From contig OU015493.1 in the NCBI GenBank assembly GCA_907164885.2, positions 48,324,723 to 48,388,722 on the forward strand: a stretch of 64,000 nt of DNA, written 5' to 3'. This DNA comes from Dolomedes plantarius. Lineage: Eukaryota > Arthropoda > Arachnida > Araneae > Dolomedidae. Position 1 is the first letter of the stretch. Every line of letters begins with the position of its first letter. The notes beneath the pieces were generated by a model. That model was not told the DNA's origin, ran no database searches, and worked only from the letters and a program-made list of their open reading frames with translations. Position numbers and translations under genes: made by a program. Below, piece after piece: positions 12,931 through 26,639 of this stretch.

Positions 12931-13011
12931 TGACACACATACACACATATACAAACAAAAACACAAACACACACACAGACGCACGCGCACTAACGCACGC
13001 ACACACACATA
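12931..13011. repeat. Imperfect (CA)n microsatellite
   Basis: CACACA runs mixed with ACGCACGC words, ending directly before the hAT-like insertion. Confidence 0.9.
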
Positions 13012-13023
13012 ATGAATCTAACT

Positions 13024-13564
13024 GAGGGATGTCCAACCCGTAGCACGTGGCTCGCGGCAACTTTTGATGTCGCTCGCTCATTTTATCAACTCGGGTATGA
13101 AATGTCTAAAAAATTATATGCTCTACCTATAAATTACAATACCGCTATTAATGGCCATAGTTGTTTCAGACATTTCTTTAGTTTAGTAGTTATATGTATA
13201 GAAAGAAAGTACATTAATTGTAGGTATTAATTTGGTTGATTATTTGTATAGTTTTCGGTTTTATTAAATTGTTACGCCACTGACCAGAAATATTTTCGCT
13301 TCATAAGGGCATCACCCGAAGCGCTCTTCGTAATGTGCCGATGTCGGTTCTTTAATGCGTGACATAACATTGGTCATAATCTACGGAGAGAGTAGTGAGA
13401 TAGGTTTGTTGAGTTTGGAATACGTTGGTCAAGTTTCACATTAATGTTTTTCTTATACTGAAATTTGTAATTGAATTCTTAATAAAGTACGTTTTTTTTG
13501 ATGTATTACAATTTTTTGTGCATTACCTTTTTACCTATACGCTTAAATTCAAATATTAAAAGCA

Positions 13565-13639
<75 letters not shown>

Positions 13640-13704
13640 GTGGTTCACCAAAAAATTTTAAATACTTAAATGGCTCAAGTCAGGATAAAGGTTGGGCACT
13701 ACTG
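13024..13704. mobile_element. Non-autonomous hAT-type element, 681 bp, with 8-bp target duplication
   Basis: The ends are short imperfect inverted repeats: left gAGGGATGTCCAACC, right GGTTGGGCACTACTG (reverse complement CAGTAGTGCCCAACC). Identical 8-bp flanks ATCTAACT at 13,016-13,023 and 13,705-13,712 form a perfect target-site duplication, the hAT signature. The interior has no hAT transposase motif, so it would depend on a partner. It holds an (AAT)n(ATT)n palindrome at 13,570-13,639. A 72-codon plus frame at 13,012 overlaps the left end and is not convincing. Confidence 0.85.
13570..13639. repeat. (AAT)n(ATT)n palindromic microsatellite
   Basis: About eleven AAT units run directly into about twelve ATT units, giving a near-perfect self-complementary hairpin inside the hAT-type element. 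Confidence 0.9.
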
Positions 13705-14179
13705 ATCTAACTGGTCAACACTTAGATGATATTCGGAAAATAAAGAGAACGGGCATTCTGCTTGGTAATCATCTGCAGATATAACTCCAAACCAAATAAT
13801 TCAATTAAACGGAATAATACTTCTATTCATTTAAGCTTATTATGATTATTTAATAGTTAAACATGTGATACGAAATATAAAAGAGTAGATGCTTTTTGCA
13901 TTTTTACAAATGACAGAGAGAACGATAATAGCAACTGCTCAAACCATGGTTCTCTCTCTAAGTGCTCAGTTTTTTAAAAACTCACACCAGTCCACAAAGG
14001 AAAATTAGTTTATTTTCACAACATGAACCCTTGTAGTGCCTTATGCCCAGGCGACACCCAGGTGCGTACGGAAGGAACGCGGAGGTTAGTTATATAACGG
14101 GAAAGGAAGGATTAAAAATAGCGAATATATGGAATAGAATTAAAACTAGTGTGGCGTTATTATTATAGGATAATTAATA

Positions 14180-15720
14180 TTGGCGGGGCGTTATTATTAC
14201 AGAATGTCCTCCCCCCCCCTTCCAGAAAAAACTCGTAACAGGTGCCGGGTCCAAGATCCTTGAGCGAGGCTTCCCTTCAGGTGAGAACTACTTAACCCGT
14301 CATTGGTCGCGCTATGAGCGTTTCTCTCACGCTTGTCATAAAAATTGCACCCCTTATTTGAAAGTGACCCTGGGGACACCACCCCCTGTCTAGCTGACTT
14401 TTAGAATATCCTCAACAATCTGTTATCAGTTCCGATAAGAATCAGGGCGTGTTTGACCTTCAAACTGCCAGCCTATTTGCTTAGGTGTCCTTCGTGTGAG
14501 CATTTCTCTCATCGCGCGACCACTGGCGTTTGCATCACGTGAGAGCGTTTCTCACCAAGAGACCACTAGCTTTTGTGTTATTTTAATAGATAACGCGATG
14601 ATGTGAGTACGTTTATCGCCTAATTTTATTTGCAAATTTGTTTTGTTAGCAGCGCTAACAAACAAAAATAAAAAAGACTAAAAAGTAAAAAAGTGCTACC
14701 TATCTTTGTGAGTACAAAATATAGGGACGAACGAAGCAGTATGTTTGCGTTTTCGTCAACTGGAACTTTAGTGTCTTTATTCCAAAGAAAGGCAAAAGTG
14801 TTCTTCTTTATTCCTCTTTGCACAATGATAACAAAATAGATGAAGATTCTGGCGTCCTATCTAAACCAGAGATTATTACTTTTTATAATCTCACTAAGCG
14901 TGGTGTCGACGTAGTTGACGAACTCAAAGGTGAGTACTCTGTTTCGAGAATAAGTCGCAGATGGCCATTGACATGATTTTTTTCGATCATGAACATTGAT
15001 GGTATCAACAGCCAAATTATATATACTGCAAATACAAACAAAACGATGGCTAGACGAGCCTTCTTGAAGGAATTAGCATCGGAACTCATAAAACCTCACC
15101 TGGTGACCCATTATTCGGTTCCAAACTTGTCACCCGCATTGCGAAATGCAATTAGCCAAATAACAGGAGTTGAAGGCTCCTCAAGAATCAAACGAAATAT
15201 TGAAACCGGCGGATTTTGTGCATTCTGTCCTCAAAGATAAAATTGGAAGTCAAAAAAGAGTTATGTTACCTGTGCGCGACCTATTTGTACCGAACATTCA
15301 ACTTACGTGTGCCCCGAATGCTGTGTTAATAATGACTTCTAGTATAATATTTTATTTACCAGGTCCATGTCGTCTTATTTATTAGACATGCAGTTGACGT
15401 TCTAATAAAGTATAAATAATATGCTTTTCATAAAGTAGGTTTGATTGTTTTAATTTCACTTTCGTTATTAATTTTCCTGAATAATAGCTGTAAAATATTT
15501 ATTTTAACTGTAATTTCCTTGTTCGTGATTGTTAAATATTAATGCAATTCCTTGAAAAGAAACAACTTTGAAGAGTTATTATTGAGTGGACAACTTAAAA
15601 CAGCGGAAAAGGGTAGTGTGAGAAAAACTATCACGCGTGACCACTGGAGCTACTCAAATTGGTGCGACCAACGACAGGTTGAGAAATTTAAAAGAGGACT
15701 TTACAAATTAAGGGGGTAAT
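14180..15720 (+). mobile_element. Broken piggyBac-like element
   Basis: Limits are approximate. The sequence around the pseudogene carries repeated subterminal words of the type GTGAGAGCGTTTCTCAC and CGACCACTGG (14,310-14,560). They reappear inverted on the right (GTGTGAGAAAAACTATCACGCGTGACCACTGG region, 15,615-15,650), as expected of element ends. Only the C-terminal part of the transposase remains, so the 5' two thirds have been lost or replaced. I could not fix TTAA ends. Confidence 0.6.
14640..15342 (+). pseudogene. piggyBac-type transposase, C-terminal part, broken
   Basis: Translation gives, in order, the weak block STKYRDERSSMFAFSSTG, then KPEIITFYNLTKRGVDVVDEL, which is the region of the third catalytic aspartate of the piggyBac DDE domain. 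SVSRISRRWPLT, IYTANTNKTMARRAFLKEL and a cysteine-rich C-terminus follow (FCAFCP, CARPICTEHSTYVCPECC), matching the C-terminal zinc-binding finger of this family. Lesions: a TGA after WPLT (about 14,974) and a frameshift near 15,237, before the last zinc ligands. The first two catalytic aspartates and the N-terminus are absent. It cannot encode an active enzyme. Confidence 0.85.
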
Positions 15721-15814
15721 TTTTGCAAAATATTATTTTCCCTCTCCTCATAACTGCGCATTCAAATGGGTTATTACTTTTAAGGGGATACAAGACACAT
15801 TTAATTTTTTTATA

Positions 15815-16290
15815 TTTAGTGAGTTAAAATTTTGAATTTGTGATTGTTAACCGTATAATTTGTAAACAAAATCACAAAGTTTAAATTTTTTTAAAAATTT
15901 AAAACTTTTAAAAAAGTGGGGTAGTTTAAAATCGTTATAACTCGAAATATTATACGTCGAATTTCAAAATAATTTTATTTAATTAAATAGAAATGTGTAA
16001 GTTTTAATTTTGATTCAGCATTTTTAAAATATTATTTTTTTTAAAAATTAAAAATATTTAGAATAAAAATTTTTAAAATAAAGATGTAACTTATTTTAGA
16101 AAAATCGAATTTTCAAAAGTAAATATTTTTTCAGATTCGTTGAATTAAAATTAAAGTAAAATAATTGAAAATATATGTTCCAAGTTTGAACCATTTATCT
16201 TTGACGGTTCTTGACTTATAACAATTTAAAGACGAGACATGGTGAAAAAAACCAATCATGCAGGAAAACGCATTTAAACGTTTAAACAAA
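15815..16290 (-). repeat. AT-rich dispersed repeat family F, copy 1
   Basis: On the minus strand this matches 27,430-27,905 collinearly: GCATGATTGGTTTTTTTCACC, CTCGTCTTTAA, TTATAAGTCAAGAACCGT, AAAGATAAATG, TATTTCGAGTTATAACGAT, AACTACCCCACTTTTT, GGTTAAC-ATCACAAA. The strong conservation of these phrases despite A/T drift indicates a real interspersed family. No coding frame is seen. Confidence 0.75.
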
Positions 16291-17125
16291 GATTGGCTGC
16301 TTTTAGAATGTTACAATACAAGAAAATTAAGATCTCCTGCTCTAATTAAGATAGAAACATGATTTAAACGTCATTTTAAGCGGAAAAGAACAGAAATTAT
16401 TTTTCGAAAATTTGAAGAATTTTGTTTCTTGGATCCCCTTAAAAAATAAATAAAAAATTTGGAAAAATAGATGCAAATTCTTGTAAACGATACAAAAATA
16501 AAAATAAAAAAATACAATATAGTAATTTTTTTCTAAAAGTACTTGGATATCAATAATCAACATGACGGTTCAAAAATATTATAACATAGAAAAAATACGC
16601 ATTTTTAAACTAAAACATAATATAAATAACTTAATATTTAAAATTTACAATAATGCGAAAAATTCAATACTTAATATAATAATTCACAATCACAATTCAA
16701 AATGGTAATTCAAACTACAATTTATTAATATAGTAATTTATTATCAACATCGTAAAAAGTGGGTGTATGGAAAAAACCATAACCAAGGAAGGGGTAGTTT
16801 ATATGACAAATATGCGCGTGTCTAGTGCGCGAAACTGCAACTCAAGGTTTGCAAGGTTAAAAAAAAATGTTCAGGAAAAGGAAAATGTGTAAAAGCCTTA
16901 GCCAGACCGAGAGAAGAAGCAATCTTTTCACTCATGAATTCCACTGAGCAGAAAACATGAGGTACCAGACAACTGAAAGAAGGGAGGTCCTTGAGTGGAA
17001 GTCCCGAAGTTAGTACTTCATCATACTTGTACTAAGATAAGAGGGGCTACAGTAAAGCACTTAGAAAAGGAGAACATTACAAATGATTAAAGAAGTAGTG
17101 TTGACTTATGATATAATTTAAATTC
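16291..17125. other. AT-rich non-coding stretch
   Basis: A/T homopolymer-rich sequence, then mixed sequence after 16,750. The 73-codon minus frame at 16,342-16,563 is low complexity. No gene seen. Confidence 0.5.
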
Positions 17126-17129
17126 TTCA

Positions 17130-17670
17130 GATAGGTTGTAATATCTTAACTGGGATGAATGTACAGTTTCAGTAGACCTGTTGGTATATTGATTTCATAC
17201 GTTACTTCAGAACACTGTTCTAAAATTTTGTGAGGACCAGAATATGAAGCTGAAAGTATTTGGGTGGGCTTGTGGCAGCCCAGTGGTACGGCGCGCTGGT
17301 TTTCGGTGCTGAGGGTGCTCAGATCGAATCCTGCCGTCGCGCCACGAAATATGCCTCCGTTCGTGTCGTCCCTTCATAGGGGGTAATGCTGTCAGCCTAT
17401 ATGGTGCCCCTACAGTAAAATTGCGGCGTGGTATAGGCGAATGTCTCACGACAAGTGCCTCCGCATTGGGAAAAAAAAGTATGTGGGTATTCGGGTATGA
17501 AAATTCTTCTGAAATTACAGTATCATCAGGTTTAAATTTAGAGGGCAGAAAACGAGCATCATGCCTAATTTTGTTTTTTTTATGATATTCTATTGCCATT
17601 TTTTTGTAATTTTGTTGCTCCATCCATTCGGGAATAGTTAGTTTGATTTCAGGCGACAATGGACCATGAA
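17130..17670 (-). pseudogene. Ty3/Gypsy pol, region after the integrase core, split by a SINE
   Basis: The minus strand reads LSPEIKLTIPEWMEQQNYKKMAIEYHKKNKIRHDARFLPSKFKPDD, then NTHIL; after the SINE it resumes as SASYSGPHKILEQCSEVTYEINIPTG. This is the pattern of the region following the integrase core of Gypsy-type polyproteins: a lysine/histidine-rich helix, then a GP-(Y/H)KIL chromo-like/GPY motif. Domain order with 18,354-18,845 and 19,019-19,180 is correct for a minus-strand pol. The frame is broken by the SINE and by downstream stops. Confidence 0.75.
17266..17477 (+). mobile_element. tRNA-derived SINE inserted in the Gypsy remnant
   Basis: A GC-rich 212-bp insert with a tRNA-like head: an A-box-like CAGCCCAGTGGTACGG, and at about 17,332 GATCGAATCC, which fits the RNA polymerase III B box. 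It ends in an A8 tail. It is flanked by an 11-bp duplication with one mismatch (AGTATTTGGGT at 17,255-17,265, AGTATGTGGGT at 17,478-17,488). It sits exactly where the Gypsy protein reading is interrupted, which dates it after the retrotransposon. Confidence 0.8.
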
Positions 17671-18353
17671 AAACTTTATTTTATTTATTAACCAATTGCT
17701 ATGAAATTTTATATAATTATACAGTGTTGTTTAGAGATGGAAATTCTAAATTTACAAAAAAAATCAGAATGTAATTAATTAAGATATTAATTAAAATCAA
17801 TTTGTTAATTACTCTATTTAAAAATGCTCTATGTGCATTAATTTTTGTCTCAGATATCTAATTTTCTCTCTTAAGCTAGCTTTATATAGTTATAATAAAA
17901 GTTAGTAGCAATATTTCATTTACAGTCATATTTATAAAAACTAGAAAAGAAATCGATAAAAATAGGTCATTTTATGCAAAATTTTATTAAAAAAAATTTT
18001 TTATTGTAAAAATTTTAAGTCGTTTTAAAATAGTATAATGAATTGATTACTAAGTTTTATTCTAACATATATAAATAATCATTTTATGAAATTTTATGAA
18101 AATTCAAGAAAAATTATGACGCATGGAACATTTTGAACTTACCGAAACGACATGAAAACTTGTTTTGCGAAAATGGCATTTAAAGTCTTAATTTGACTAA
18201 CATTTCCATTGTTTACGTTTGAAAAAAATACTTATAACTCGGTTAATAATGATCGGTTCAACATACTTTTTTTTAATTTAAAACTGATGAGTTGCAGAAT
18301 CATTTTCTGAAAGAAAAAAAAAATCGTTATGGGGGACATATTTTGTCAATCTG
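17668..18353. other. AT-rich interruption inside the Gypsy remnant
   Basis: About 690 bp of A/T-rich sequence separates two parts of the Gypsy frame. Its borders carry inverted related words (AGGCGACAATGGACC at 17,653 and, on the other strand, AGGTGCCAATGGACC near 18,355), which may be ends of an insert or chance. It contains the phrase ATAACTCGGTTAATAATGATCGG, recalling repeat family F. No gene seen. Confidence 0.35.
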
Positions 18354-18845
18354 AAGGTCCATTGGCACCTTAATAGGTAGTCGTAGGGCGGCTTTCGAAA
18401 CATTCAGTATGCAGGGAGAAATTTTGTGACTCATTGGGGACCATTATTATATTCGGTAATGACTTGTTCCAACAAACGTGTCCAAGGAAATTTAGTGCGC
18501 GAAGATTTAACTTTACATTTTAACCTAGTCACTATTCATTGATTCACTCTCTCAACTTTACAATTAGATTGAGGGTGGTATGCTGAAGCCAAAAGTTGCT
18601 TAACACTATAATTTTGGAGGAATCTCCTGAACCTTGATGAAGTAAAGGCTGTATTCCTATCTGTTAGAATTTCTTCTAGCACCTGAATATTAAATAACTG
18701 CTTAAGAAAATTAGCATAATTTCTGTTGTGACGTTTTGTGAGGGGAAAGCCCACGCATACCTTGTTGCATGATCTGTTGCAATATGGCAGTATTTTTTCT
18801 TGGCATTCAAGCCACCAACAGTCGAAATTTCTTTAATTTTGATTT
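18354..18845 (-). pseudogene. Ty3/Gypsy integrase core, broken
   Basis: The minus strand gives STVGGLNAKKKYCHIATDHATRYAW, with the first catalytic aspartate in ATDHATRY. LTDRNTAFTSSRF holds the second, and SAYHPQSNCKVERVNQ is the HPQ-(N)G-ERxN block with the catalytic glutamate. It continues as IVTRLKCKVKSS and LLEQVITEYNN. These are the rve integrase landmarks of Ty3/Gypsy elements. A frameshift falls near 18,745 between WAFP and PLTKRHN, a stop follows VERVNQ, and the usual glycine in the HPQSNG block is cysteine. The zinc-binding domain upstream is not recognisable. Confidence 0.85.
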
Positions 18846-19018
18846 TTTTGCTAAATTGTCGTGTTGCAGAATGTTTAACAAAATTTGCTATATCGTTTGT
18901 TATGTGATGTCAATAATACTGAAGGGTAATCAAATTCAACATTTTTTGAAAATAACGTAACATTTATATCTTGTTTTTTTCGATCATGAAGGTTATCATT
19001 TTTCTGCTGAGTTTTGAT

Positions 19019-19180
19019 TTAATCAAGGTTTGACAAAAATACAGTATGTTGAAGTTGTTGAGAAACATGATGCCTTGAAAGCATATCAGATTCAAAATTT
19101 GTGGAACCCGCTTGGTATTTAGTTTCATAGTGAAACATACTAAGTTCTAGTACCAGGGGAACAACCGGCCTCTTAATTTT
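19019..19180 (-). pseudogene. Ty3/Gypsy RNase H C-terminal fragment
   Basis: The minus strand reads LVLELSMFHYETKYQAGSTN then FESDMLSRHH. This is the end of a Gypsy RNase H domain (hydrophobic strand, KY-GS-N, then D-LSR). It lies just upstream of the integrase in pol order and supports one minus-strand Gypsy copy over about 17.1-19.2 kb. Reverse transcriptase would lie beyond, in or past the assembly gap. Confidence 0.75.
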
Positions 19181-19208
19181 TTTACTTACACACAAACATA
19201 CACACTCA

Positions 19209-19308
19209 NNNNNNNNNNNNNNNNNNNNNNNNNNNNNNNNNNNNNNNNNNNNNNNNNNNNNNNNNNNNNNNNNNNNNNNNNNNNNNNNNNNNNNNNNNNN
19301 NNNNNNNN
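19209..19308. other. Assembly gap (100 N)
   Basis: Exactly 100 undetermined bases, a conventional placeholder for a gap of unknown length. Features on either side need not be truly adjacent. Confidence 0.99.
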
Positions 19309-19317
19309 CCATCAGGA

Positions 19318-19569
19318 TGTAAGAACTTCGTTCTCCCAAATTGCGGGCCGGGGGGCCCTGTTCCCCGTCTACTGAGCGATATATCCGTTCCATGCTGGAA
19401 GTTCGGTGTTATATTTCTTCATCTAAGTACTGTGTAATAAAAGACGTATACCAGCTATGTGGAGTTTATGTTTGTTCTGCCTGGACTTCCTTCCTTCGCC
19501 ACTCGCTACGACTTACTGAGATTACAACCCCGGTTATGCGACTACAAGCCGTCCACCTTTTCCTTTTAT

Positions 19570-19577
<8 letters not shown>
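19318..19577. repeat. Possible LTR fragment
   Basis: A GC-balanced block begins TGTAAGAAC and ends TTATTACA, has a TG...CA frame, an AATAAAAG poly(A)-like word near 19,436 and a GATATATCC word near 19,379. Lying beside a Gypsy pol it could be an LTR, but no second copy is in the window and its orientation relative to pol is untested. Confidence 0.25.
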
Positions 19578-19641
<64 letters not shown>

Positions 19642-19681
19642 ATATGCGTGTGTATGTTTGTGAGTGTGTGTGTGTGTGTGT
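19574..19681. repeat. Compound (CA)n(TA)n(TG)n microsatellite
   Basis: CA, TA, TATG and TG runs in succession form an overall self-complementary pattern. All frames here are repeat artefacts. Confidence 0.95.
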
Positions 19682-19847
19682 GCTTGCTTTAAAAACCTTT
19701 TCAAATTGGTGACGAAAATGGGACATTCGTTAACCAAATGATGTCCCGAAGCTAAAAAGTCGAAATGTCAAAAAAAAAAAAAAAAATTGGATTTTAGTTA
19801 CTAAAAAAATCTGTAAAATATCTAGATAGAAAGAAATAGGGCTCTTT

Positions 19848-19975
19848 AATTTTTTAAAATATTAATTTATTTAATATTATCTGTAGTAGAATATAAATGA
19901 TTAAATAAATTAATTTTTTTAAATATTAATTTGTTTAATATTATCTGTAGTAGAATATAAATGCTTAAATAAAAT
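19848..19975. repeat. Tandem duplication, 64-bp period
   Basis: TTAATATTATCTGTAGTAG followed by AATATAAATG occurs twice, 64 bp apart (19,881 and 19,945), with the same A/T-rich flanks. Two nearly identical units. Confidence 0.85.
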
Positions 19976-19979
19976 GATA

Positions 19980-22328
<2,349 letters not shown>

Positions 22329-22329
22329 G

Positions 22330-25300
22330 GGTTTGATTTACAAAGGGTGTTAAGTCAAAAATGGGCTAAAATGAGTTATCCAACCAGGTATGTTTGGAAA
22401 ATCAAGGGATACTGCAGGATACAGAGGACCAAGTTCAATTCCATTCCTAAATATTTTTATTAATCAGTGAAAATTTGAGATGTGTGAAACAAAACACAAA
22501 CATGTTAGTGTTAAAGGGCTGATGTCCCAATCAAGGACTGAATACTCTTTACTCCAAAAAAAAATTAAATTAGAAAAATTTACTTAAAAAAATTTAAAAT
22601 TATACTTAAAAATTAAATTAAAAATTAAACTTTAAAAACGACTTCACAAAAGCCTTTTTTTTCAATCCCGTCTTTCTCCAAACTACGATTATGGACTTAA
22701 CACTCTTTACACTTCAAACACAGATATATAATAAAATATTAATTTTTTTATGTTACCTTCGGATCATAAGGCGTACTCCAGTTTTAAGTCGATTTTCTTT
22801 TTGATGTAAAAAGGTGTCTCACAGTCCGAAAAATACGGTATTTATGAAACAAATGTCACAACTTACCAACATTTTTAATTAGGACTAAGTTTTTGTACTC
22901 AATAAATTTGCATATACTTAATAACATTTAATTAAAGTAGTTAAACTTACATTTCTTCATGAATAATTTTCTGTTACATCTAAAAAAAAAAAACTGAAAG
23001 TTCCTAAACTGTCTGAAACCATAAACAACTTTAAGGTAGTGAATGAACTGCGTGTTATTAAGAATATCACTATTACCGAAATGCCAATAAAGGGAATAAT
23101 TTTTGGAAATAAATGTGCAATAAATCCAAGTAATCAGACGTCGAAGAGAAAGAATTGTAGCGGAATAAAAGAATCTTCTTGGCGACAAACTTTATTTCCG
23201 ATATTTTTATTATCACATCTCAACGCCCTTTAAATTTGTTCAGAATGATTGACGTCGTTGATTTCTTTCCATTTCTACACTTTACAAAAGAATTCCAAAA
23301 ATTCAAGAGAGGGTTTTCATTTCATTCTGATAAAGAACTGCTGGGTTTTTCGGTACTTTTTTTTTGTTTCTGAATTTCTTTTCACTTCTTTTTTTGGGGG
23401 GAGGGGATATTTTAATTAGAATTAAATCGCGCATTTCTTTTAATAAAATATAACTTTTTATTTTCTATGTTTAAACTAAACAAAAAAAATAATACCTATC
23501 CTAATTGATAGTGTGATTCCAAATTTAAATTTTTATAATTTAAAGACAATAACAAACTCATGGCTTGAATATAGTAAAATTAAATAGGAAGGTTTAAGAA
23601 AAAAAATTCATAATAAACTTTTTGAGTTATTTTGATATCAAAGCATTCAAATTGTATATTTCAAAATATTTTACGATATCAAGCAGTGACTAGGAAGGCA
23701 AAATTCTGAAGTTGATTGACATATGCAATATAGACCGTCCAAAACAAACTGACGTATAAACATTAACATAATATTTTTCCTTTAAAAAAACAGCAATGAA
23801 ATATATCTGCGAATTCCTCGAGCACATAGGAAGTAAATTTTCATTCTATGGTTTTCGTTTGGGAATAAATGATAAAAATTTCATTTTGAGAAAATGTGTT
23901 AAAAATTTAATCAAATTCAAGAGATTTTTAATATTAGTCTGGTTTTAATTAAGGAAGAATCCACATTCTATCAAATTAAAAATATTAAAAGACTGGGCCC
24001 TGATATTACTGAAAAAGTGGGGGGAAGGAAGTCGAGAGTGTGACTTATTATAATCTCTTCTATATCGTTTCGAAGTATATATTCCATTTTTTTCTTAATA
24101 ATTACCGCGTGGAGACGAAAATCTTATTAATGAAATATGTATTGATAATTTCGGGTAATATACTTTCACATTTGTCATGGTCTTTCCTCCTTTTCTAATT
24201 ATTTCCCTTTTTGTTATTCTGGTTTTCATTCGTACCATTTATAAAATATTTCGTACCATTTTCCCTCAGAAAAGAGAACTTGAGGAAGTATTTAGAGGAG
24301 AAACACAGTTAAGCCCCAACTTTTGTTGTTCAAGGAGTATGGCATGCAAAATTTAGGGTTGAATACCAGTGATATAGGAGCGAAAGCCTTCCCGACCTGG
24401 ATAGAAAACTCTGCAGGAGATTTGGGAATTTCAGGAATTTATACTTAAGTCTGCTGTGTATTATTGTTGATATAATTCGTGTTCATGCAAAAAGTTACTT
24501 GCAAGAGTTGCCTGATCATCGGATTAGATTCTAGCATTTCCTTAAGGCCACTCTGTACTAACCTTATTGGATTCGCTGTCATCAATGTTAACCCATGGAG
24601 AAAATTTATTCAACGATTGCCGACTTCCCCTACCTTGATATTTTCATTGTCCCCCCGCGAAAATCTGCAATCATCTCGTTACGAATTGTATGACCCTGAA
24701 GAGGGCCTTTTTTTTCTTTTGCTGAGGGCCACCTTATCTTAAACTTGTTTATTTTTTCATCTTACCTTCTATTAATTTTTAATTTAACTTTTTAAACTTA
24801 AATTCTTATTCTTAATAATTGCTTAATTTTATATCTTAATTTTTTTCTTCCCCTTTAACTGTTGAAGGTGTTAAACTTAAAATTTTTGTACAATGATTGT
24901 AATAGTAACTTTTAACTTTAACCTAGCCTTAATATTTTAACTACTGAGCACATTATCTTGGATTACATAACATGTTGTACAGGAGTTAAAACCAGCTGTT
25001 CAAGGCACTCCGGTCATCATATCCAATTCTGCTCATTGCCGACTTGGATTTAAAGATTAAAAAAAAAATTGTACTCAGTAATAGACAAAAAAAGTTTACA
25101 CTTTCGGAAATTCTTCGCTTTAAAAAAAAACAAATGAAAATAATATTTTAAAATTTCAATTATTTGGGGTAAAAATTTGGTATAGTGTGTTTTAAACGGT
25201 CCGAAATTCCTTTGGTGGTCGAAATTTATAAAATGAATCCTGTTGCATGGTGCAGAAAACTTCAGGCTATATGAAAATATCCTTTGTATTTGATTATCGA

Positions 25301-25455
25301 TATTTATGTAGCTCAGTGGTTTACCGGTGATCCGGCATCACATATAAAAAAGTTGCCAAATAAATGGGGATTTCGAAAGCAATGTTCACTGAACTAGATG
25401 GGCGGAATATATCCGATGACTATCAGGTGTTGAATTAAAATTTCTTAAAAGTTTA
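22330..25455. other. AT-rich non-coding stretch
   Basis: Small frames at 22,928-23,188 (minus), 23,039-23,233, 23,179-23,373 and 24,479-24,742 (plus) show no recognisable domain. A poly(G) spot (about 23,394-23,405) and T-rich runs occur. Nothing identified over about 3 kb. Confidence 0.5.
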
Positions 25456-25461
25456 ACATTA

Positions 25462-26026
25462 GGGTACGTGTCCCAAATATCGCCTACTCTAACTTTTTCG
25501 ACATTTCATCTACTTTTTAGTTTCTGATTAGGCTGGAATCTCAAAGAACATCCCTAAGAGCTTTTTTCTTTGGTATCCTGAGATCAATCAGCTCCAAAAC
25601 CAGTGCCAGTTTAAGTTATGTAGCTAAATTAGAAAAATTGAAATTTCCAGTGAACTCCAGAGCGGTTCCTAATATCGCCTACCTCTGTTCCTCTTACCGC
25701 CTACCAGGCAAAATTAGGAGCACCTGTTAATAGGCGTTGCTAGCAAAGTCTCTGTTTAATGCATTTTCAAATGGCATAAGCAAAATTAGAATTTGGATGC
25801 TTCTACCTGGCCATTAACTGAATTCTGATTCTTTGGAGTCAAAGTTTATAGTACAGAAACCATATAGTTTCTGTAGTCAGTGATAAGAGCGTTGTCGCTA
25901 TCACCGCTGTTAGTACAGACCCAGAACTAAGATGTCACTGCATTTTCTCATACATAGCGCGAATCATACTTTAGAAACACGAGTAGGTGATATTAAGCAC
26001 AGGGGCGATATTTGGGACACCCACAC
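25462..26026. mobile_element. TA-flanked MITE, 565 bp
   Basis: The left end GGGTACGTGTCCCAAATATC and the reverse complement of the right end GTGTGGGTGTCCCAAATATC align base for base, sharing GTGTCCCAAATATCGCC. Both ends are flanked by TA (25,460-25,461 and 26,027-26,028), the Tc1/mariner/pogo target. The ATATCGCCTAC and CCGCCTACC words recur inside. There is no transposase frame, so it is non-autonomous. Confidence 0.85.
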
Positions 26027-26149
26027 TATTTTATTATTATAATGTGATACATTAGCATGTGCGTACGCTAATCCTGTATATCTTTTGCTTGAGGCATATT
26101 CTATACTCCTCATAATCCCCGGAAGGTCTCCCCCCTCAAGTCATTGGCG

Positions 26150-26232
26150 TGAGGTTGGGGGTGGTCCGCACATGGTTCAATTTCTGGCTTAGTGGACCGC
26201 AGGCTTCTACGGGTTGGAAACCACTGATGTAG
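26150..26232 (-). repeat. Possible hAT-type end
   Basis: On the minus strand the sequence reads CAGTGGTTTCCAACCCGTAG, then a GCGGTCCAC / GCGGACCAC inverted pair. This resembles hAT terminal repeats of the CAGTGGTTCTCAACC kind. I found no matching partner end or 8-bp duplication. Confidence 0.3.
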
Positions 26233-26470
26233 CTCTAAATAGTAGACACATTTTCCCCATATGTTAACACTGTGGTGAGAGAATCCAATAGGGTTAGCAC
26301 ACAATAGGGTTAGAACCTTAATCAGAATCTTTTGTCTATCGAAGAATGCCACTTCGAGGCGTCTTAAGTCGCATTTACACACAATCGAATCAGCTCCCCC
26401 CCCGTCGCTTTCTTGACGCATTTTGGTGTCTATTAGTCCCCCCTCCCAACGTGGGAGAATTATTTCGTTG

Positions 26471-26521
26471 CTTTGATCATTCGTCTTAAAACGGGGCAGT
26501 CTGAGTACGAATGATCAAAGG
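26471..26521. repeat. Hairpin with perfect 14-bp arms
   Basis: CTTTGATCATTCGT at 26,471 is mirrored by ACGAATGATCAAAG ending about 26,521. The loop of about 22 bases is GC-richer. Confidence 0.8.
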
Positions 26522-26639
26522 CACGAGGGACGCCATAAAACCAACTCTCGGCGACGGGACCAATAAATCACAGCTTCCCCCTATACTTCGCTCTCTGTTT
26601 CGCAAATGTTTGCTCGCAGTGTAAGGAGCTTCGCCAAGA

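Noticed and set aside
15700..15720. TTAAGGGGG as the right end of the first piggyBac
   Set aside because: The orientation is wrong for a piggyBac end, where C-rich termini follow TTAA inward, so the boundary was left approximate.
19318..19577. Confident LTR call
   Set aside because: Only TG...CA ends and an AATAAA support it; no second copy or target duplication, and an assembly gap lies beside it.
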